Both the position numbers and the translations under genes were made by a program. Shown one piece after another: positions 1-8,092 of a stretch of DNA of 21,637 nt. Numbering within the stretch: the first letter of the stretch is position 1; each line of letters starts with the position of its first letter. Below the pieces are notes generated by a model. That model had not been told where the DNA came from. It did no database searches and saw only the letters and a list, made by a program, of their open reading frames with translations. This DNA comes from CAZLLV01 sp964560325 (GTDB taxonomy: Bacteria > Acidobacteriota > Thermoanaerobaculia > Multivoradales > DATKCC01), in the NCBI GenBank assembly GCA_964560325.1, contig CAZLLV010000512.1, forward strand, positions 1-21,637, written 5' to 3'.

Positions 1-243
1 CGCGGTGGCGACGGCTCGGCGGCGGCGGTCGCGGTGCCGCGCCTGCCGGTGCGGCTCGGTCTGCGGCTGACTTCGGAGGCGAACGCGCCGAGCCCCTGGG
101 GCGCCACGAGCCTGCCCCTTCCCGAGGGCGCCTGGCGCAACGTCTTGACCGGCGAGGCGATCGAGGGCGGTGCCGAGGTGCCGCTCGCCCGGCTGCTCGC
201 GCGCTTCCCGGTGGCGCTCCTCGAACGAGAGGAGGCCGCGTGA
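1..243 (+). CDS. treY: Malto-oligosyltrehalose synthase, C-terminal end (partial)
   Basis: The frame is open from the first base and encodes about 80 residues ending at the TGA at 241-243; the start lies before the window. TreY isomerises the reducing-end alpha-1,4 linkage of a malto-oligosaccharide to alpha,alpha-1,1, giving maltooligosyl trehalose in the cytoplasm. The visible tail has the run typical of TreY C-termini: VPRLPVRLGLRL, then WGATSLPLPEGAWRNVLTGE, then LARLLARFPVALLERE. The catalytic GH13 barrel is outside the window, so the call rests on this tail and on the immediately following treZ and debranching enzyme genes. The stop overlaps the treZ start by 4 bp (GTGA), pointing to translational coupling in one operon. 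Confidence 0.85.
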   Translation, partial: RGGDGSAAAVAVPRLPVRLGLRLTSEANAPSPWGATSLPLPEGAWRNVLTGEAIEGGAEVPLARLLARFPVALLEREEAA

Positions 244-1994
244 AATTCGAGGTCTGGGCGCCGAAGGCGGAAGAGCGGGTCGAGCTGGAGCTGCGCGGCG
301 AGCGCCTGCCGATGGAACCGGCCGGCGACGGCTGGTGGCGGGTCGAGGCGGAGGCCGCGGCCGGCGACGATTACACCTTCCGGGTCGACGGCGCGGGGCC
401 GTTCCCCGATCCCCGCTCGCCCGACCAGCCGGAGGGTGTCCACGGGCCGTCGCGGGTGGTCGACCACGCCGCCTTCGCCTGGACCGACGCCGGCTGGAAC
501 CCGCCGCCGCTCGCCTCGGCGGTGATCTACGAGCTGCACATCGGCACCTTCACGCCCGAAGGCACCTTCGACGCCGCGATCGGCCGGCTCGACTACCTCG
601 CCCGCGTCGGCGTCACGCACGTCGAGCTGCTGCCGGTCGCCAGCTTCCCCGGCCGGCGCGGCTGGGGCTACGACGGTGTCGCCCTCTTCGCCCCGCACCG
701 AGCGTACGGCGGCCCGGACGGGCTCGCCCGCTTCGTCGACGCCTGCCACGGCCGCGGGCTCGCGGTGCTCCTCGACGTGGTCTACAACCACCTCGGCCCG
801 GACGGCAATTACCTCGGCGTCTACGGCCCCTATTTCACCGACGCCTACTCGACCCCGTGGGGCGATGCCGTCAACCTCGACGGGCCGGGCAGCGACGAGG
901 TGCGCCGCTTCTTCGTCGACAACGCCCGCCACTGGCTGGAGCGCTACCACTTCGACGGGCTGCGGATCGACGCCGTGCACGCCTTCCACGACCGCTCGGC
1001 CGTGCCCTTCCTGGAAGAGCTGGCGATCGAGGTCGAGGCGCTTTCGGCGCGGCTCGGCCGCCGGCTGGTGTTGATTGCCGAGAGCGACCTCAACGACCCG
1101 CGGCTGGTGCGCTCGCGCGAGGCCGGCGGCTTCGGCCTGGACGCGGCGTGGAGCGACGACTTCCACCACGCCCTCCACGCGGCGCTGACCGGCGAGACGG
1201 AGGGGTACTACGAGGACTTCGGCCGGCTCGCTCACCTCGCCCACCTCGCACGAGCGCTAGAGGACGCCTACGTCTACACAGGCCAGCGCTCCTCCCACCG
1301 TGGCCGGCGCCACGGCCGCCCCGTCGGCGCCCTGCCCGGCCACCGCTTCCTCGGGTACCTTCAGAACCACGACCAGGTCGGCAACCGCGCCCGCGGCGAG
1401 CGGATCGGCCACCTCGTCTCCGCCGGTCTCGCACGGGTCGGCGCGGCGCTCGTCCTCACCTCGCCCTTCGTGCCGCTCCTCTTCCAGGGCGAGGAGTGGG
1501 GCGCGTCGTCTCCCTTCCTCTACTTCACCGACCATCAGGACCCGGAGCTGGGCGCGGCGGTGCGAGTGGGGCGGCGGCGGGAGTTCTTGGCGTTCGGCTG
1601 GGACCCGGAGGAGGTGCCCGACCCGCAGGACGAGGAGACCTTTCTCCGCTCCCGGCTCGACTGGCAGGAGCGCGACCGGCCGCCGCACGCCGGCACCCTC
1701 GCGTGGTACCGCGACCTGCTCGCCCTGCGCCGGGCGAGGCCGGAGCTCTCCGACGGCCGGCTCGACCGGGTGACGACCCGGTTCGACGAGGAGGCGCGCT
1801 GGCTGACGGTCCGGCGGGGTGCGGTGGTCGTGGCCGCGAACCTCTCGGGCGAGCCGCGCCGCGTGCCGCTGCCGGGGGCCCCGGTAGAGCGCCTCCTCGC
1901 CTCTGCCGGCGACGTGCGCGAGGAAGGCGGCGAGGCGCTCCTGCCGCCCGAGTCGGTGGCGATCTACGAGCTGCGGTCGAAGGAGGAACGATGA
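240..1994 (+). CDS. treZ: Malto-oligosyltrehalose trehalohydrolase
   Basis: A 584-residue GH13 enzyme, normal for TreZ. It hydrolyses the alpha-1,4 bond next to the terminal trehalose unit of maltooligosyl trehalose, releasing trehalose. The N-terminal part (about 1-90, KFEVWAPKAEERVELEL) is the beta-sandwich CBM48-like domain; the barrel follows. GH13 motifs are intact: DVVYNHLGPDGNY from about residue 179, FDGLRIDAVHAF with the nucleophile Asp244, LIAESDLND with general acid Glu281, and QNHDQVGN with Asp378. The YELHIGTFTPEGTF segment (about 97-110) is typical of TreZ. The start is GTG at 240, overlapping the treY stop. The stop overlaps the next ATG as ATGA, so treY, treZ and glgX are probably translated from one message. 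Confidence 0.95.
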   Translation: MKFEVWAPKAEERVELELRGERLPMEPAGDGWWRVEAEAAAGDDYTFRVDGAGPFPDPRSPDQPEGVHGPSRVVDHAAFAWTDAGWNPPPLASAVIYELHIGTFTPEGTFDAAIGRLDYLARVGVTHVELLPVASFPGRRGWGYDGVALFAPHRAYGGPDGLARFVDACHGRGLAVLLDVVYNHLGPDGNYLGVYGPYFTDAYSTPWGDAVNLDGPGSDEVRRFFVDNARHWLERYHFDGLRIDAVHAFHDRSAVPFLEELAIEVEALSARLGRRLVLIAESDLNDPRLVRSREAGGFGLDAAWSDDFHHALHAALTGETEGYYEDFGRLAHLAHLARALEDAYVYTGQRSSHRGRRHGRPVGALPGHRFLGYLQNHDQVGNRARGERIGHLVSAGLARVGAALVLTSPFVPLLFQGEEWGASSPFLYFTDHQDPELGAAVRVGRRREFLAFGWDPEEVPDPQDEETFLRSRLDWQERDRPPHAGTLAWYRDLLALRRARPELSDGRLDRVTTRFDEEARWLTVRRGAVVVAANLSGEPRRVPLPGAPVERLLASAGDVREEGGEALLPPESVAIYELRSKEER

Positions 1995-4165
1995 AGCACG
2001 TCGCACCCCATGCTCTCGAAGGGATCCCGCGCGACCACCTCGCGACCGGACGGGGCGAGGTCTGGCCCGGCCGCCCGTACCCGCTCGGCGCCCGCTACGA
2101 CGGCGAGGGGACGAACTTCTCGCTCTTCTCCGAGGTCGCCGAGGGGGTCGAGCTCTGCCTGTTCGACGACGAGGGGAGCGAGCGGCGGATCGAGATCGAG
2201 GAGGTCGACGCCTTCTGCTGGCACGTCTACGTGCCGGGCGTGCGGCCGGGGCAGCGCTACGGCTTCCGCGTGCACGGGCCGTGGGCGCCGCACGAAGGGC
2301 ACCGCTGCAACCCGGCGAAGCTCCTGATCGACCCGTACGCCAAGGCGATCGAGGGCCAGGTGCGCTGGGACCAGGCCTGCTTCGGCTACGACTTCGGCGA
2401 TCCCGAGTCGAAGAACGACGACGACAGCGCGCCGTTCGTGCCCCGCTCGATCGTCCACGACCCGGTCTTCGACTGGCAGGGCGACCCGCGCCTCGACGTG
2501 CCGCTCCACGAGACGGTGGTCTACGAGGTCCACGTCAAGGGCTTCACCGCCCGGCACCCGGAGATCCCGCCCGAGCTGCGCGGCACCTACGCCGGCCTCG
2601 CCCACCCGGTGGCGGTCGACTACCTGCGGCGGCTCGGCGTGACGGCGGTCGAGCTCTTGCCGGTGCATCAGTTCCTGCACGACGCCCACCTGGTCGAGCG
2701 CGGGCTGCGCAACTACTGGGGCTACAACACGATCGGCTTTTTCGCGCCGCACGACGAGTACGCGAGCCGGGGCGGCCGGGGCGAGCAGGTGGGCGAGCTC
2801 CGCACCATGGTGCGCACTCTCCACGCCGCCGGCATCGAGGTGATCCTCGACGTGGTCTACAACCACACGGCCGAAGGCAACCACCTGGGACCGACCCTCT
2901 CGTTCAAGGGGATCGACAACGCCGCCTACTACCGCCTGATGCCGGACGACCCGTTCCACTACATGGACTTCACCGGCACCGGCAACAGCCTCAACATGCG
3001 CCACCCGCACGCCCTCCAGCTCCTCCTCGACAGCCTGCGCTACTGGGTGCTCGAGATGCACGTCGACGGCTTCCGCTTCGACCTCGCCTCCGCGCTCGCG
3101 CGCGAGCTCCACGAGGTCGACAAGCTCTCCGCCTTCTTCGACCTGATCCAGCAGGACCCGGTGGTCTCGCAGGTCAAGCTGATCGCCGAGCCGTGGGACG
3201 TGGGGGAGGGCGGCTACCAGGTGGGCAACTTCCCGCCCCTCTGGTCGGAGTGGAACGGCCGCTACCGCGACACGGTGCGCGACTTCTGGCGCGGTGCCGG
3301 CGGTACGCTGGGCGAGGTGGCGACCCGCTTCACCGGCAGCTCCGACCTCTACCAGGCCGACTCGCGGCGCCCGATGGCGTCGGTCAACTTCGTCACCGCC
3401 CACGACGGCTTCACCCTGCGCGACCTCGTCTCCTACGAGGAGAAGCACAACGAGGCGAACGGCGAGGAGAACCGCGACGGCGAGAGCCACAACCGCTCGT
3501 GGAACCTGGGCGCCGAGGGGGAGACCGACGATCCCCGCATCCTCGAGCTGCGCGAACGCCAGCAGCGCAACTTCCTGACCACGCTCTTCCTCTCGCAAGG
3601 CATCCCGATGCTCCTGGGCGGCGACGAGATCGGCCGCACCCAGGGCGGCAACAACAACGCCTACGCCCAGGACGACGAGACCTCCTGGTTCGACTGGGAG
3701 CGGGCGGAGGGCTTCGGGGGGCTGCTCCAGTTCACGCGCGACCTGATCGAGCTGCGCCGGCTGCACCCGGTCTTCCGCCGCCGCCGCTGGTTCCAGGGGC
3801 GCTCGATCCGCGGCGTCGACGATCTCGGCTGGTTCCGGCCCGACGGCGAGCCGATGAACGACGAGGACTGGAACGTCGGCTTCGCCCGCGCGCTCGGCGT
3901 CTTCCTGAACGGCGAGGCGATCGCCAGCCGCGGCCCGCGCGGGGAGCGGGTGACCGACGACAGCTTCCTGGTGCTCTTCAACGCGGCGCAGGAGCCGGTG
4001 ACCTGGCGGCTGCCGGCGGGCCGCGGCGGCGCCTGGCGGGTGGCGGTCGATACCGCGGCGCCGGTGCCGGAGGAGGAGGACGAGGCACCGATCTACGAGG
4101 CGGGCGACGAGCTCGAGACGGCCGAGCTCTCGATCGTGGTGCTGGTGCGCGACGAGACGAGATGA
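1991..4165 (+). CDS. glgX: Glycogen debranching enzyme (GlgX/TreX, isoamylase type)
   Basis: A 724-residue GH13 isoamylase-type debranching enzyme that hydrolyses alpha-1,6 branch points of glycogen to linear maltodextrins. In a treY-treZ operon it plays the TreX role of supplying substrate for the other two. The N-terminal CBM48-like domain (GARYDGEGTNFSLFSEVAEGVELCLFDD) precedes the barrel. Catalytic motifs are intact: DVVYNHTAEGN from residue 287, VDGFRFDLAS with nucleophile Asp364, LIAEPWDVG with Glu400, and TAHDGFTL with Asp472. The GGNNNAYAQDDETSWFDW segment is characteristic of GlgX/TreX. The ATG at 1991 overlaps the treZ stop and has an AGGAGG ribosome binding site at 1981-1986. treX would be an equally good symbol given the context. 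Confidence 0.95.
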   Translation: MKHVAPHALEGIPRDHLATGRGEVWPGRPYPLGARYDGEGTNFSLFSEVAEGVELCLFDDEGSERRIEIEEVDAFCWHVYVPGVRPGQRYGFRVHGPWAPHEGHRCNPAKLLIDPYAKAIEGQVRWDQACFGYDFGDPESKNDDDSAPFVPRSIVHDPVFDWQGDPRLDVPLHETVVYEVHVKGFTARHPEIPPELRGTYAGLAHPVAVDYLRRLGVTAVELLPVHQFLHDAHLVERGLRNYWGYNTIGFFAPHDEYASRGGRGEQVGELRTMVRTLHAAGIEVILDVVYNHTAEGNHLGPTLSFKGIDNAAYYRLMPDDPFHYMDFTGTGNSLNMRHPHALQLLLDSLRYWVLEMHVDGFRFDLASALARELHEVDKLSAFFDLIQQDPVVSQVKLIAEPWDVGEGGYQVGNFPPLWSEWNGRYRDTVRDFWRGAGGTLGEVATRFTGSSDLYQADSRRPMASVNFVTAHDGFTLRDLVSYEEKHNEANGEENRDGESHNRSWNLGAEGETDDPRILELRERQQRNFLTTLFLSQGIPMLLGGDEIGRTQGGNNNAYAQDDETSWFDWERAEGFGGLLQFTRDLIELRRLHPVFRRRRWFQGRSIRGVDDLGWFRPDGEPMNDEDWNVGFARALGVFLNGEAIASRGPRGERVTDDSFLVLFNAAQEPVTWRLPAGRGGAWRVAVDTAAPVPEEEDEAPIYEAGDELETAELSIVVLVRDETR

Positions 4166-4168
4166 GGG

Positions 4169-4182
4169 CGGCCGGCCGGCCG
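4169..4182. terminator. GC palindrome between convergent genes (possible bidirectional terminator)
   Basis: A perfect 14-bp palindrome of alternating GGCC units occupies most of the 21-bp gap between the convergent stops of glgX and the transporter gene. It could fold on either transcript, but no T run follows on either strand. A terminator role is inferred from position and symmetry. Confidence 0.3.
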
Positions 4183-4186
4183 GGCG

Positions 4187-5020
4187 TCAGCCCCCGCTCG
4201 CCGAGCTCGCGTGGCCGTACTTGATCAGGGCCACGAAGACGAAGCCGCCGACCGCGTTGCCGACCGCGGCGATGGCGAGGCAGGCGACCGTCTCGGCGAG
4301 GCCGATCTCGCTCGTCGCCACCAGCCCGGCGACCACCTCGACCGTGCCGGCGATCGCATGGTGCAGGCCGGCGAGGGCGATCACGCCGGTGACCAGCCAG
4401 ATCATCAGCAGCTTGCCGGTCGTGTCGCGCGCCGCCGTCACCAGCCAGGAGAGCAGCCCCATCAGCCAGCCGGCGAGGACCGCCGAGCCGAACATCAGCC
4501 CCGGTGGATGGTCGACGAGGCGGCCGGCGATCGTCCCGAAGGCGTCGGCGGAGGCGACCCCGAGTGCCGGCAGCAGGAGACCGATGGCGATCGCGAAGGC
4601 GACCGCGCCCACGATGTTGCCCACGTACACGAGGCTCCAGAGGCGGAGGAGGCGGGCGACGCCCGCATGGCCGTCGAGGACCGGGAGCGCCGCGAGGGTG
4701 GTGTGCTCGGTGAAGAGCTCGGAGCGGCCCATGATGACGAAGACGAAGCCGATCGTGTAGGCGTTCGCCTCCAGCAGCCGGACGACCACCTCGGGCAGCT
4801 CCCCGGCCGCCAGGGTCACGATCACCGCCATCGCGAGGATGCCGAAGCCGACGTCGAGCCCGGCCGAGAGGGACGAGAGGAGGAGCCCGCGAGCCGGCCG
4901 GCGGAGCTCCTCCAGCCCGGCGTCGATCTCCTCCTGGAGGATCTCCTGGTAGGGCTTCTTCTCGTCCGACGGGGACCGCTCGCCGGGAGGTTGCTTCCAG
5001 CCACGCTGCTCAGCGCTCAT
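4187..5020 (-). CDS. Formate/nitrite transporter family channel (YfdC-like)
   Basis: A 277-residue integral membrane protein of the FNT family (Form_Nir_trans), pentameric channels that pass small monovalent anions or their acids. About six hydrophobic segments are visible, near residues 45-72, 83-97, 126-150, 172-196, 203-219 and 241-267, after a charged cytoplasmic N-terminus of about 40 residues. The GRSELFTEHTT motif (98-108), the GLHHAIAGTVE segment with His220/His221 at the position of the conserved pore histidine, and GNAVGGFVFVALIKYGHA (254-271) support the family. The GRSELFTEHTT form is closer to YfdC-like members than to FocA or NirC, so the substrate is uncertain. The ATG at 5020 has AAAGGA upstream. 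It lies 45 bp downstream of the glycosyltransferase gene and may be co-transcribed with it. Confidence 0.9.
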   Translation of the reverse strand: MSAEQRGWKQPPGERSPSDEKKPYQEILQEEIDAGLEELRRPARGLLLSSLSAGLDVGFGILAMAVIVTLAAGELPEVVVRLLEANAYTIGFVFVIMGRSELFTEHTTLAALPVLDGHAGVARLLRLWSLVYVGNIVGAVAFAIAIGLLLPALGVASADAFGTIAGRLVDHPPGLMFGSAVLAGWLMGLLSWLVTAARDTTGKLLMIWLVTGVIALAGLHHAIAGTVEVVAGLVATSEIGLAETVACLAIAAVGNAVGGFVFVALIKYGHASSASGG

Positions 5021-5039
5021 GGAGTCCTTTCCGGCGAAC

Positions 5040-5055
5040 GGTCCCCGGGGGGACC
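5040..5055 (-). terminator. GC hairpin between glycosyltransferase and transporter genes
   Basis: GGTCCCC and GGGGACC form a perfect 7-bp stem with a 2-base loop (16-bp palindrome), 10 bp after the glycosyltransferase stop on the minus strand. There is no following U tract. It could attenuate read-through into the transporter gene or protect a processed 3' end. The sequence alone does not decide between these. Confidence 0.3.
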
Positions 5056-5065
5056 GCCCGGGGGT

Positions 5066-6271
5066 TTACGAGGCCTGCCTCTCCAGGGAACGACCGAGGA
5101 CCGGCTCGCGCAGCATGCCGGCGTAGGTCTCGAGGAACGAGGCCGCCCGCCGCTCGGGAGAGAGGAGCAGGGCGCGGGCGCGCGCCCGCTGGCCGAGGCC
5201 GCGCAGGCCCTTCGGCTCGTTCATCAGCAGCTCGAGCGCGCGCTGGAGGTCGTCCGGATCGCCCGGCTGGACGAAGAGCGCGGTGCCCTCCCAGACCTCG
5301 CGTAGCGCCGGCACGTCGCCCAGCACCAGCGCGCAGCCGGCGAGCGCCGCCTCGAGCACCGACAGGCCGTTCGGCTCGTAGCTGCACGGCAGCGCGAAGA
5401 TCGACGCCCGGCCGTACCAGTTGGCGAGCCGCTCCGCCGAAGGGTTCTCGAGCACCTTGATCGGCCGCTCGCCCGGCTCGCCCGGACCCGGGCAGCCTTC
5501 GGCCAGGACCGTCACCGGCCAGGTGAGCCGGCTCGCGACCCCTTCGAGCGCGGCGAGGTTCTGCGCCTCGTCACCGAAGCAGCCGGCGGAGAGGATCAGC
5601 TCCTCCTTCGTCCGCGGGGCGAGGCCGCGGGCGCTCCGCCCGATCGGGATCACCCGGCTCGAAACCGGCGCGCCGTAGAGCCCGGAGAGCTCGGCGAGCG
5701 CGGCGTTGGTCGGCGTCACCACCATGCGGGCGGTACCGAGCGCCTGGCGGACGCTCGCCCGGTAGCGCTCCCACAGGAACGGGGTGGCATTGCCGGTCAG
5801 CGCCTGCGACCGGCAGAGCGGGCAGTCGTGCCCCTCGAGCAGGCTCGGCGCCTGGAACGGCAGCGAGCCGAAGGGGTAGGAGTGCAGGTGCACCAGGTCG
5901 GGCTGCACCATCTCCTCCATGCGCAGCAGCCAGGAGCCCGCCCGCTCGACCTCGTCCCACTGGTCGTCGGAGTAGGCGGCGTCGAAGCGGTTGGGGAAGA
6001 CTTGCACGTTCGGCAACCCCGCGGCCTCCTGGAGCTGCAGGTGTGTGGGGGCCTCGCCGATCGAGGCGAGCGCCACCTCGATGCCGCTGCGCCCGAGGAC
6101 GCCGGCGAGGTCGAGGCTGTGCGTCCAGGTGGCGCGGCGCCCGGACGTAGTCATCAGGATGCGTTCCGGCCGGTCGAGCTGGAGGCTCGGGCGCGGGATG
6201 AAGTCCCCCTCGGGGCGCGGGCTCGCCAGAGAGCCCGGGCGGGTTGCGATCTCGGCTACGTTGTAAGTCAT
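5066..6271 (-). CDS. Glycosyltransferase, GT4 family
   Basis: A 401-residue GT-B fold glycosyltransferase (group 1/GT4) that should transfer a sugar from a nucleotide sugar in the cytoplasm; donor and acceptor are unknown. The N-terminal Rossmann half carries HSLDLAGVLGRSGIEV (51-66) and PDLVHLHS (124-131). The C-terminal half has AGCFGDEAQNLAAL (229-242) and the nucleotide-binding EX7E motif EPNGLSVLE with Glu299 and Glu307. The GHDCPLC stretch (147-153) sits where many relatives have an HSC motif. The frame stays open upstream to 6367, but ATG 6271 is preferred because GGAGG (6283-6287) lies 11 bp upstream. A sigma-54 type promoter lies about 90 bp upstream, suggesting activator-controlled expression as is common for surface polysaccharide genes. 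No other polysaccharide genes are nearby. Confidence 0.88.
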   Translation of the reverse strand: MTYNVAEIATRPGSLASPRPEGDFIPRPSLQLDRPERILMTTSGRRATWTHSLDLAGVLGRSGIEVALASIGEAPTHLQLQEAAGLPNVQVFPNRFDAAYSDDQWDEVERAGSWLLRMEEMVQPDLVHLHSYPFGSLPFQAPSLLEGHDCPLCRSQALTGNATPFLWERYRASVRQALGTARMVVTPTNAALAELSGLYGAPVSSRVIPIGRSARGLAPRTKEELILSAGCFGDEAQNLAALEGVASRLTWPVTVLAEGCPGPGEPGERPIKVLENPSAERLANWYGRASIFALPCSYEPNGLSVLEAALAGCALVLGDVPALREVWEGTALFVQPGDPDDLQRALELLMNEPKGLRGLGQRARARALLLSPERRAASFLETYAGMLREPVLGRSLERQAS

Positions 6272-6363
6272 TTGAGTTGAATCCTCCAAAATACGGGGTC
6301 CGAGGGTGTCGTGCGCTTCGTGAGCGCCGACGACCGCTGCCGGGGCGCTTGGAAGGGGGTTCC

Positions 6364-6378
6364 GCAAGAGGTGTGCCA
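6364..6378 (-). promoter_or_regulatory. Sigma-54 (RpoN) -24/-12 promoter for the glycosyltransferase gene
   Basis: Read on the minus strand, the bases are TGGCAC-ACCTC-TTGC, preceded by C and followed by G. This matches the RpoN consensus (YTGGCACR-N4-TTGCW) at every position except the last W. The GG and GC dinucleotides have the exact 12-bp offset required. The predicted transcript start is near 6352, giving a leader of about 80 nt before ATG 6271. No sigma-70 style promoter was seen in the same gap. Confidence 0.6.
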
Positions 6379-6421
6379 GGTGGCGCGAAGCCCGTCGGAG
6401 CCGGGGTTCGCGCCCCGGGGC

Positions 6422-6462
6422 GGCCTCCGGGACGAACCTGCGGAGGTTCGGCTTCGGAGGCC
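6422..6462. promoter_or_regulatory. Nested dyad upstream of the sigma-54 promoter (candidate enhancer site)
   Basis: The inner dyad CGAACCT-GCGG-AGGTTCG (6433-6450) is a perfect 7-4-7 inverted repeat. An outer pair, GGCCTCCG (6422-6429) and CGGAGGCC (6455-6462), encloses it. It lies about 70-110 bp upstream of the predicted sigma-54 start site, where a bacterial enhancer-binding protein usually binds. It could also be a hairpin in a transcript reading through from the peptidase genes. Confidence 0.4.
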
Positions 6463-6482
6463 TAGGAGAGGGGGAGGAGAGG

Positions 6483-6515
6483 GCCGGGAGGGCGAGGTTT
6501 TTACACCCTCCCGGC
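6483..6515 (-). terminator. Strong stem-loop after the M16 peptidase genes
   Basis: GCCGGGAGGG (6483-6492) pairs perfectly with CCCTCCCGGC (6506-6515) around a 13-base loop that contains a T5 run on the plus strand. It lies 40 bp past the M16 stop on the minus strand. No U tract follows the stem, so it is a candidate terminator or 3'-end stabiliser rather than a textbook intrinsic terminator. Confidence 0.4.
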
Positions 6516-6527
6516 AGGAGTTACGAC

Positions 6528-6543
6528 CCGGTCCGCGGACCGG
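6528..6543 (-). terminator. 16-bp perfect palindrome just after the M16 stop
   Basis: CCGGTCCGCGGACCGG is fully self-complementary and begins 11 bp after the end of the non-catalytic M16 gene on the minus strand. With the 6483-6515 stem it forms a double hairpin at the operon end. A terminator role is inferred from position. Confidence 0.3.
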
Positions 6544-6554
6544 CGGCGAGCCTT

Positions 6555-8039
6555 CTACGAACCGGGCGCAGGGGGTGGCGGCGGCGGCGCGATCGACACG
6601 TCGACGGGGGTCACCTCACCGAAGGTCGAGAGGTCCACGTCGCGCCCCTCGGACGGACCGACCACCAGGATCGAGAAGCGCTCCGGCCGCAGGTGCTCCT
6701 GGGCCGCGGCGCGCACCTGCTCCGTGGTCACCGCCTCGATCCGCTCGCGGTACCGGTCGATCCAGTCGAGCGGGTAGCCGAAGTACTCGAGCGCAAGCTG
6801 CTGGCCGAGCACGTCCTCCGGCGTGTCGACCCGGAAGACGAACGAGGTGAGGATCGACTGCTTCGCCCGCGCCACCTCTTCGTCGGTCGGCTGGCGGTCG
6901 CCGCGGAACGCCTTCACCTCGTCGAGGAGCGCCCGGATCGCCTCGCCGGTCGAGCCCACCTTGGTGGTGGTGAACAGGAGGGTCATGCCGGGACGGTCCC
7001 ACTCGGTCCCGACCCGCCCGGCGACCGCGTAGGCGAGCCCGCGGCGGGTGCGCACCTCGGAGAAGAGGCGGGAGCTCATGTTGCCGCCCAGGATCTCGTT
7101 CATCACCTCGAGCGCGTAGTAGTGCGGGTTCGAGCGCAGCACGCCGAGGTGGCCCATGGCGATGTTCGACTGGTCCATGTCGCTCTTCTCGACCACGAAC
7201 ACGCCCGGCTTCGGCTCTTCGCGGTACGGCACGGCCGTCTCGCCGGGGGCGTCGCCGGCAGGGTTCCAGTCGCCGAACGCTTCGCGAACCAGCGCGATCG
7301 CGCGCTCGGTGTCGAAGTCGCCCACCAGGCCGAGGATCATGCGCTCCGGCCGGTAGTGGCGCCGGTGCCAGTCGACCAGGTCCTCGCGCGAGACGTTGCC
7401 GAGACTCGCGAAGGTCGGCTGGAACGTGTACGGCGAGTCGGAGCCGTAGACCAGCTCCTCGAGCTCGCGGAAGAGGATCTCCTGGGGCTGGTCGTTCTGG
7501 CGGACCACGCCGGCCCGCTCCAGGTTGAGAGCGACCTCCAGCCGGTCCTGCGCGAAGGCGGGGCGGCGCCGCACGTCGGCGAAGACCTCGATCACCTCGG
7601 GGAAATCCTCGGCGAGCGAGCTCATGCGTACGGTCGCCCGGTCCTCGAGGGCGAAGCTCTCGATCATCGCCGCCTTGCTCTCCAGGTAGTCGTCGAGCGC
7701 GGTGGCGTCCATCTCCTCCGTGCCGCCGGTGCGCATCACGTTCGCCGCGAGGGACGCGAGCCCGGCGTGGTCGGCCGGCTCGAGCCGCTCGCCGGAGCGC
7801 ACGAGCGCGGTCGCCTCGACCAGCGGCAGCTCGTGGTCCTCGATCAGCATCACGACCATGCCGTTGTCGAGCTCGACGCGGCGCGGCTGGGGGATCTCGA
7901 GCTCGCCGAGCTCGGGGATGACGATCTCTTCCGGCCGCTCGACTTGTGCGGTGAGCGGGGCGGTGAGCGGCGGCGCGGCGAGCGCGAGGAGGACCGCCGC
8001 CGCTCCGAGGAGGCGGCGGGCGGGCATGGTGCGGTTCAT
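6555..8039 (-). CDS. M16 family peptidase-like protein, non-catalytic partner, exported
   Basis: A 494-residue protein with the two-domain M16 (insulinase/processing peptidase-like) fold. The N-terminus (MNRTMPARRLLGAAAVLLAL then small residues to TAQV, about 1-32) is a signal peptide, so it probably acts in the periplasm. The zinc motif HxxEH is absent: the aligned stretch is GLASLAANVMRTGG (93-106), with Ser, Ala and Asn where His, Glu and His should be. The C-terminal half keeps GGNMSSRLFSEVRTRRGLAYAV (from about 318), the substrate-pocket Arg/Tyr region typical of non-catalytic M16 subunits. A proline run (PPPPPPPAPGS) ends the protein. The ATG at 8039 (GGAGA 5 bp upstream) is preferred; a GTG at 8096 would overlap the upstream stop by 4 bp but would put 19 residues ahead of the signal peptide. 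Confidence 0.9.
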   Translation of the reverse strand: MNRTMPARRLLGAAAVLLALAAPPLTAPLTAQVERPEEIVIPELGELEIPQPRRVELDNGMVVMLIEDHELPLVEATALVRSGERLEPADHAGLASLAANVMRTGGTEEMDATALDDYLESKAAMIESFALEDRATVRMSSLAEDFPEVIEVFADVRRRPAFAQDRLEVALNLERAGVVRQNDQPQEILFRELEELVYGSDSPYTFQPTFASLGNVSREDLVDWHRRHYRPERMILGLVGDFDTERAIALVREAFGDWNPAGDAPGETAVPYREEPKPGVFVVEKSDMDQSNIAMGHLGVLRSNPHYYALEVMNEILGGNMSSRLFSEVRTRRGLAYAVAGRVGTEWDRPGMTLLFTTTKVGSTGEAIRALLDEVKAFRGDRQPTDEEVARAKQSILTSFVFRVDTPEDVLGQQLALEYFGYPLDWIDRYRERIEAVTTEQVRAAAQEHLRPERFSILVVGPSEGRDVDLSTFGEVTPVDVSIAPPPPPPAPGS

Positions 8040-8092
8040 GGGGTTCTCCGGTCGGCGGTGGGTGGTCTCGCGGGCGGTCGGAAGAGAGGGGC

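Noticed and set aside
170..1990. Very long open frame running through treZ into glgX in the glgX frame
   Set aside because: Before 1991 the translation is Arg/Pro/Ala-rich with no family pattern and overlaps treZ completely. It is a GC-driven shadow; glgX starts at 1991 with an AGGAGG.
1964..3766. 600-residue open frame antisense to glgX
   Set aside because: It mirrors glgX codons, with Val/Glu/Leu-rich low-complexity translation and no recognisable motif, while the sense frame has complete GH13 motifs.
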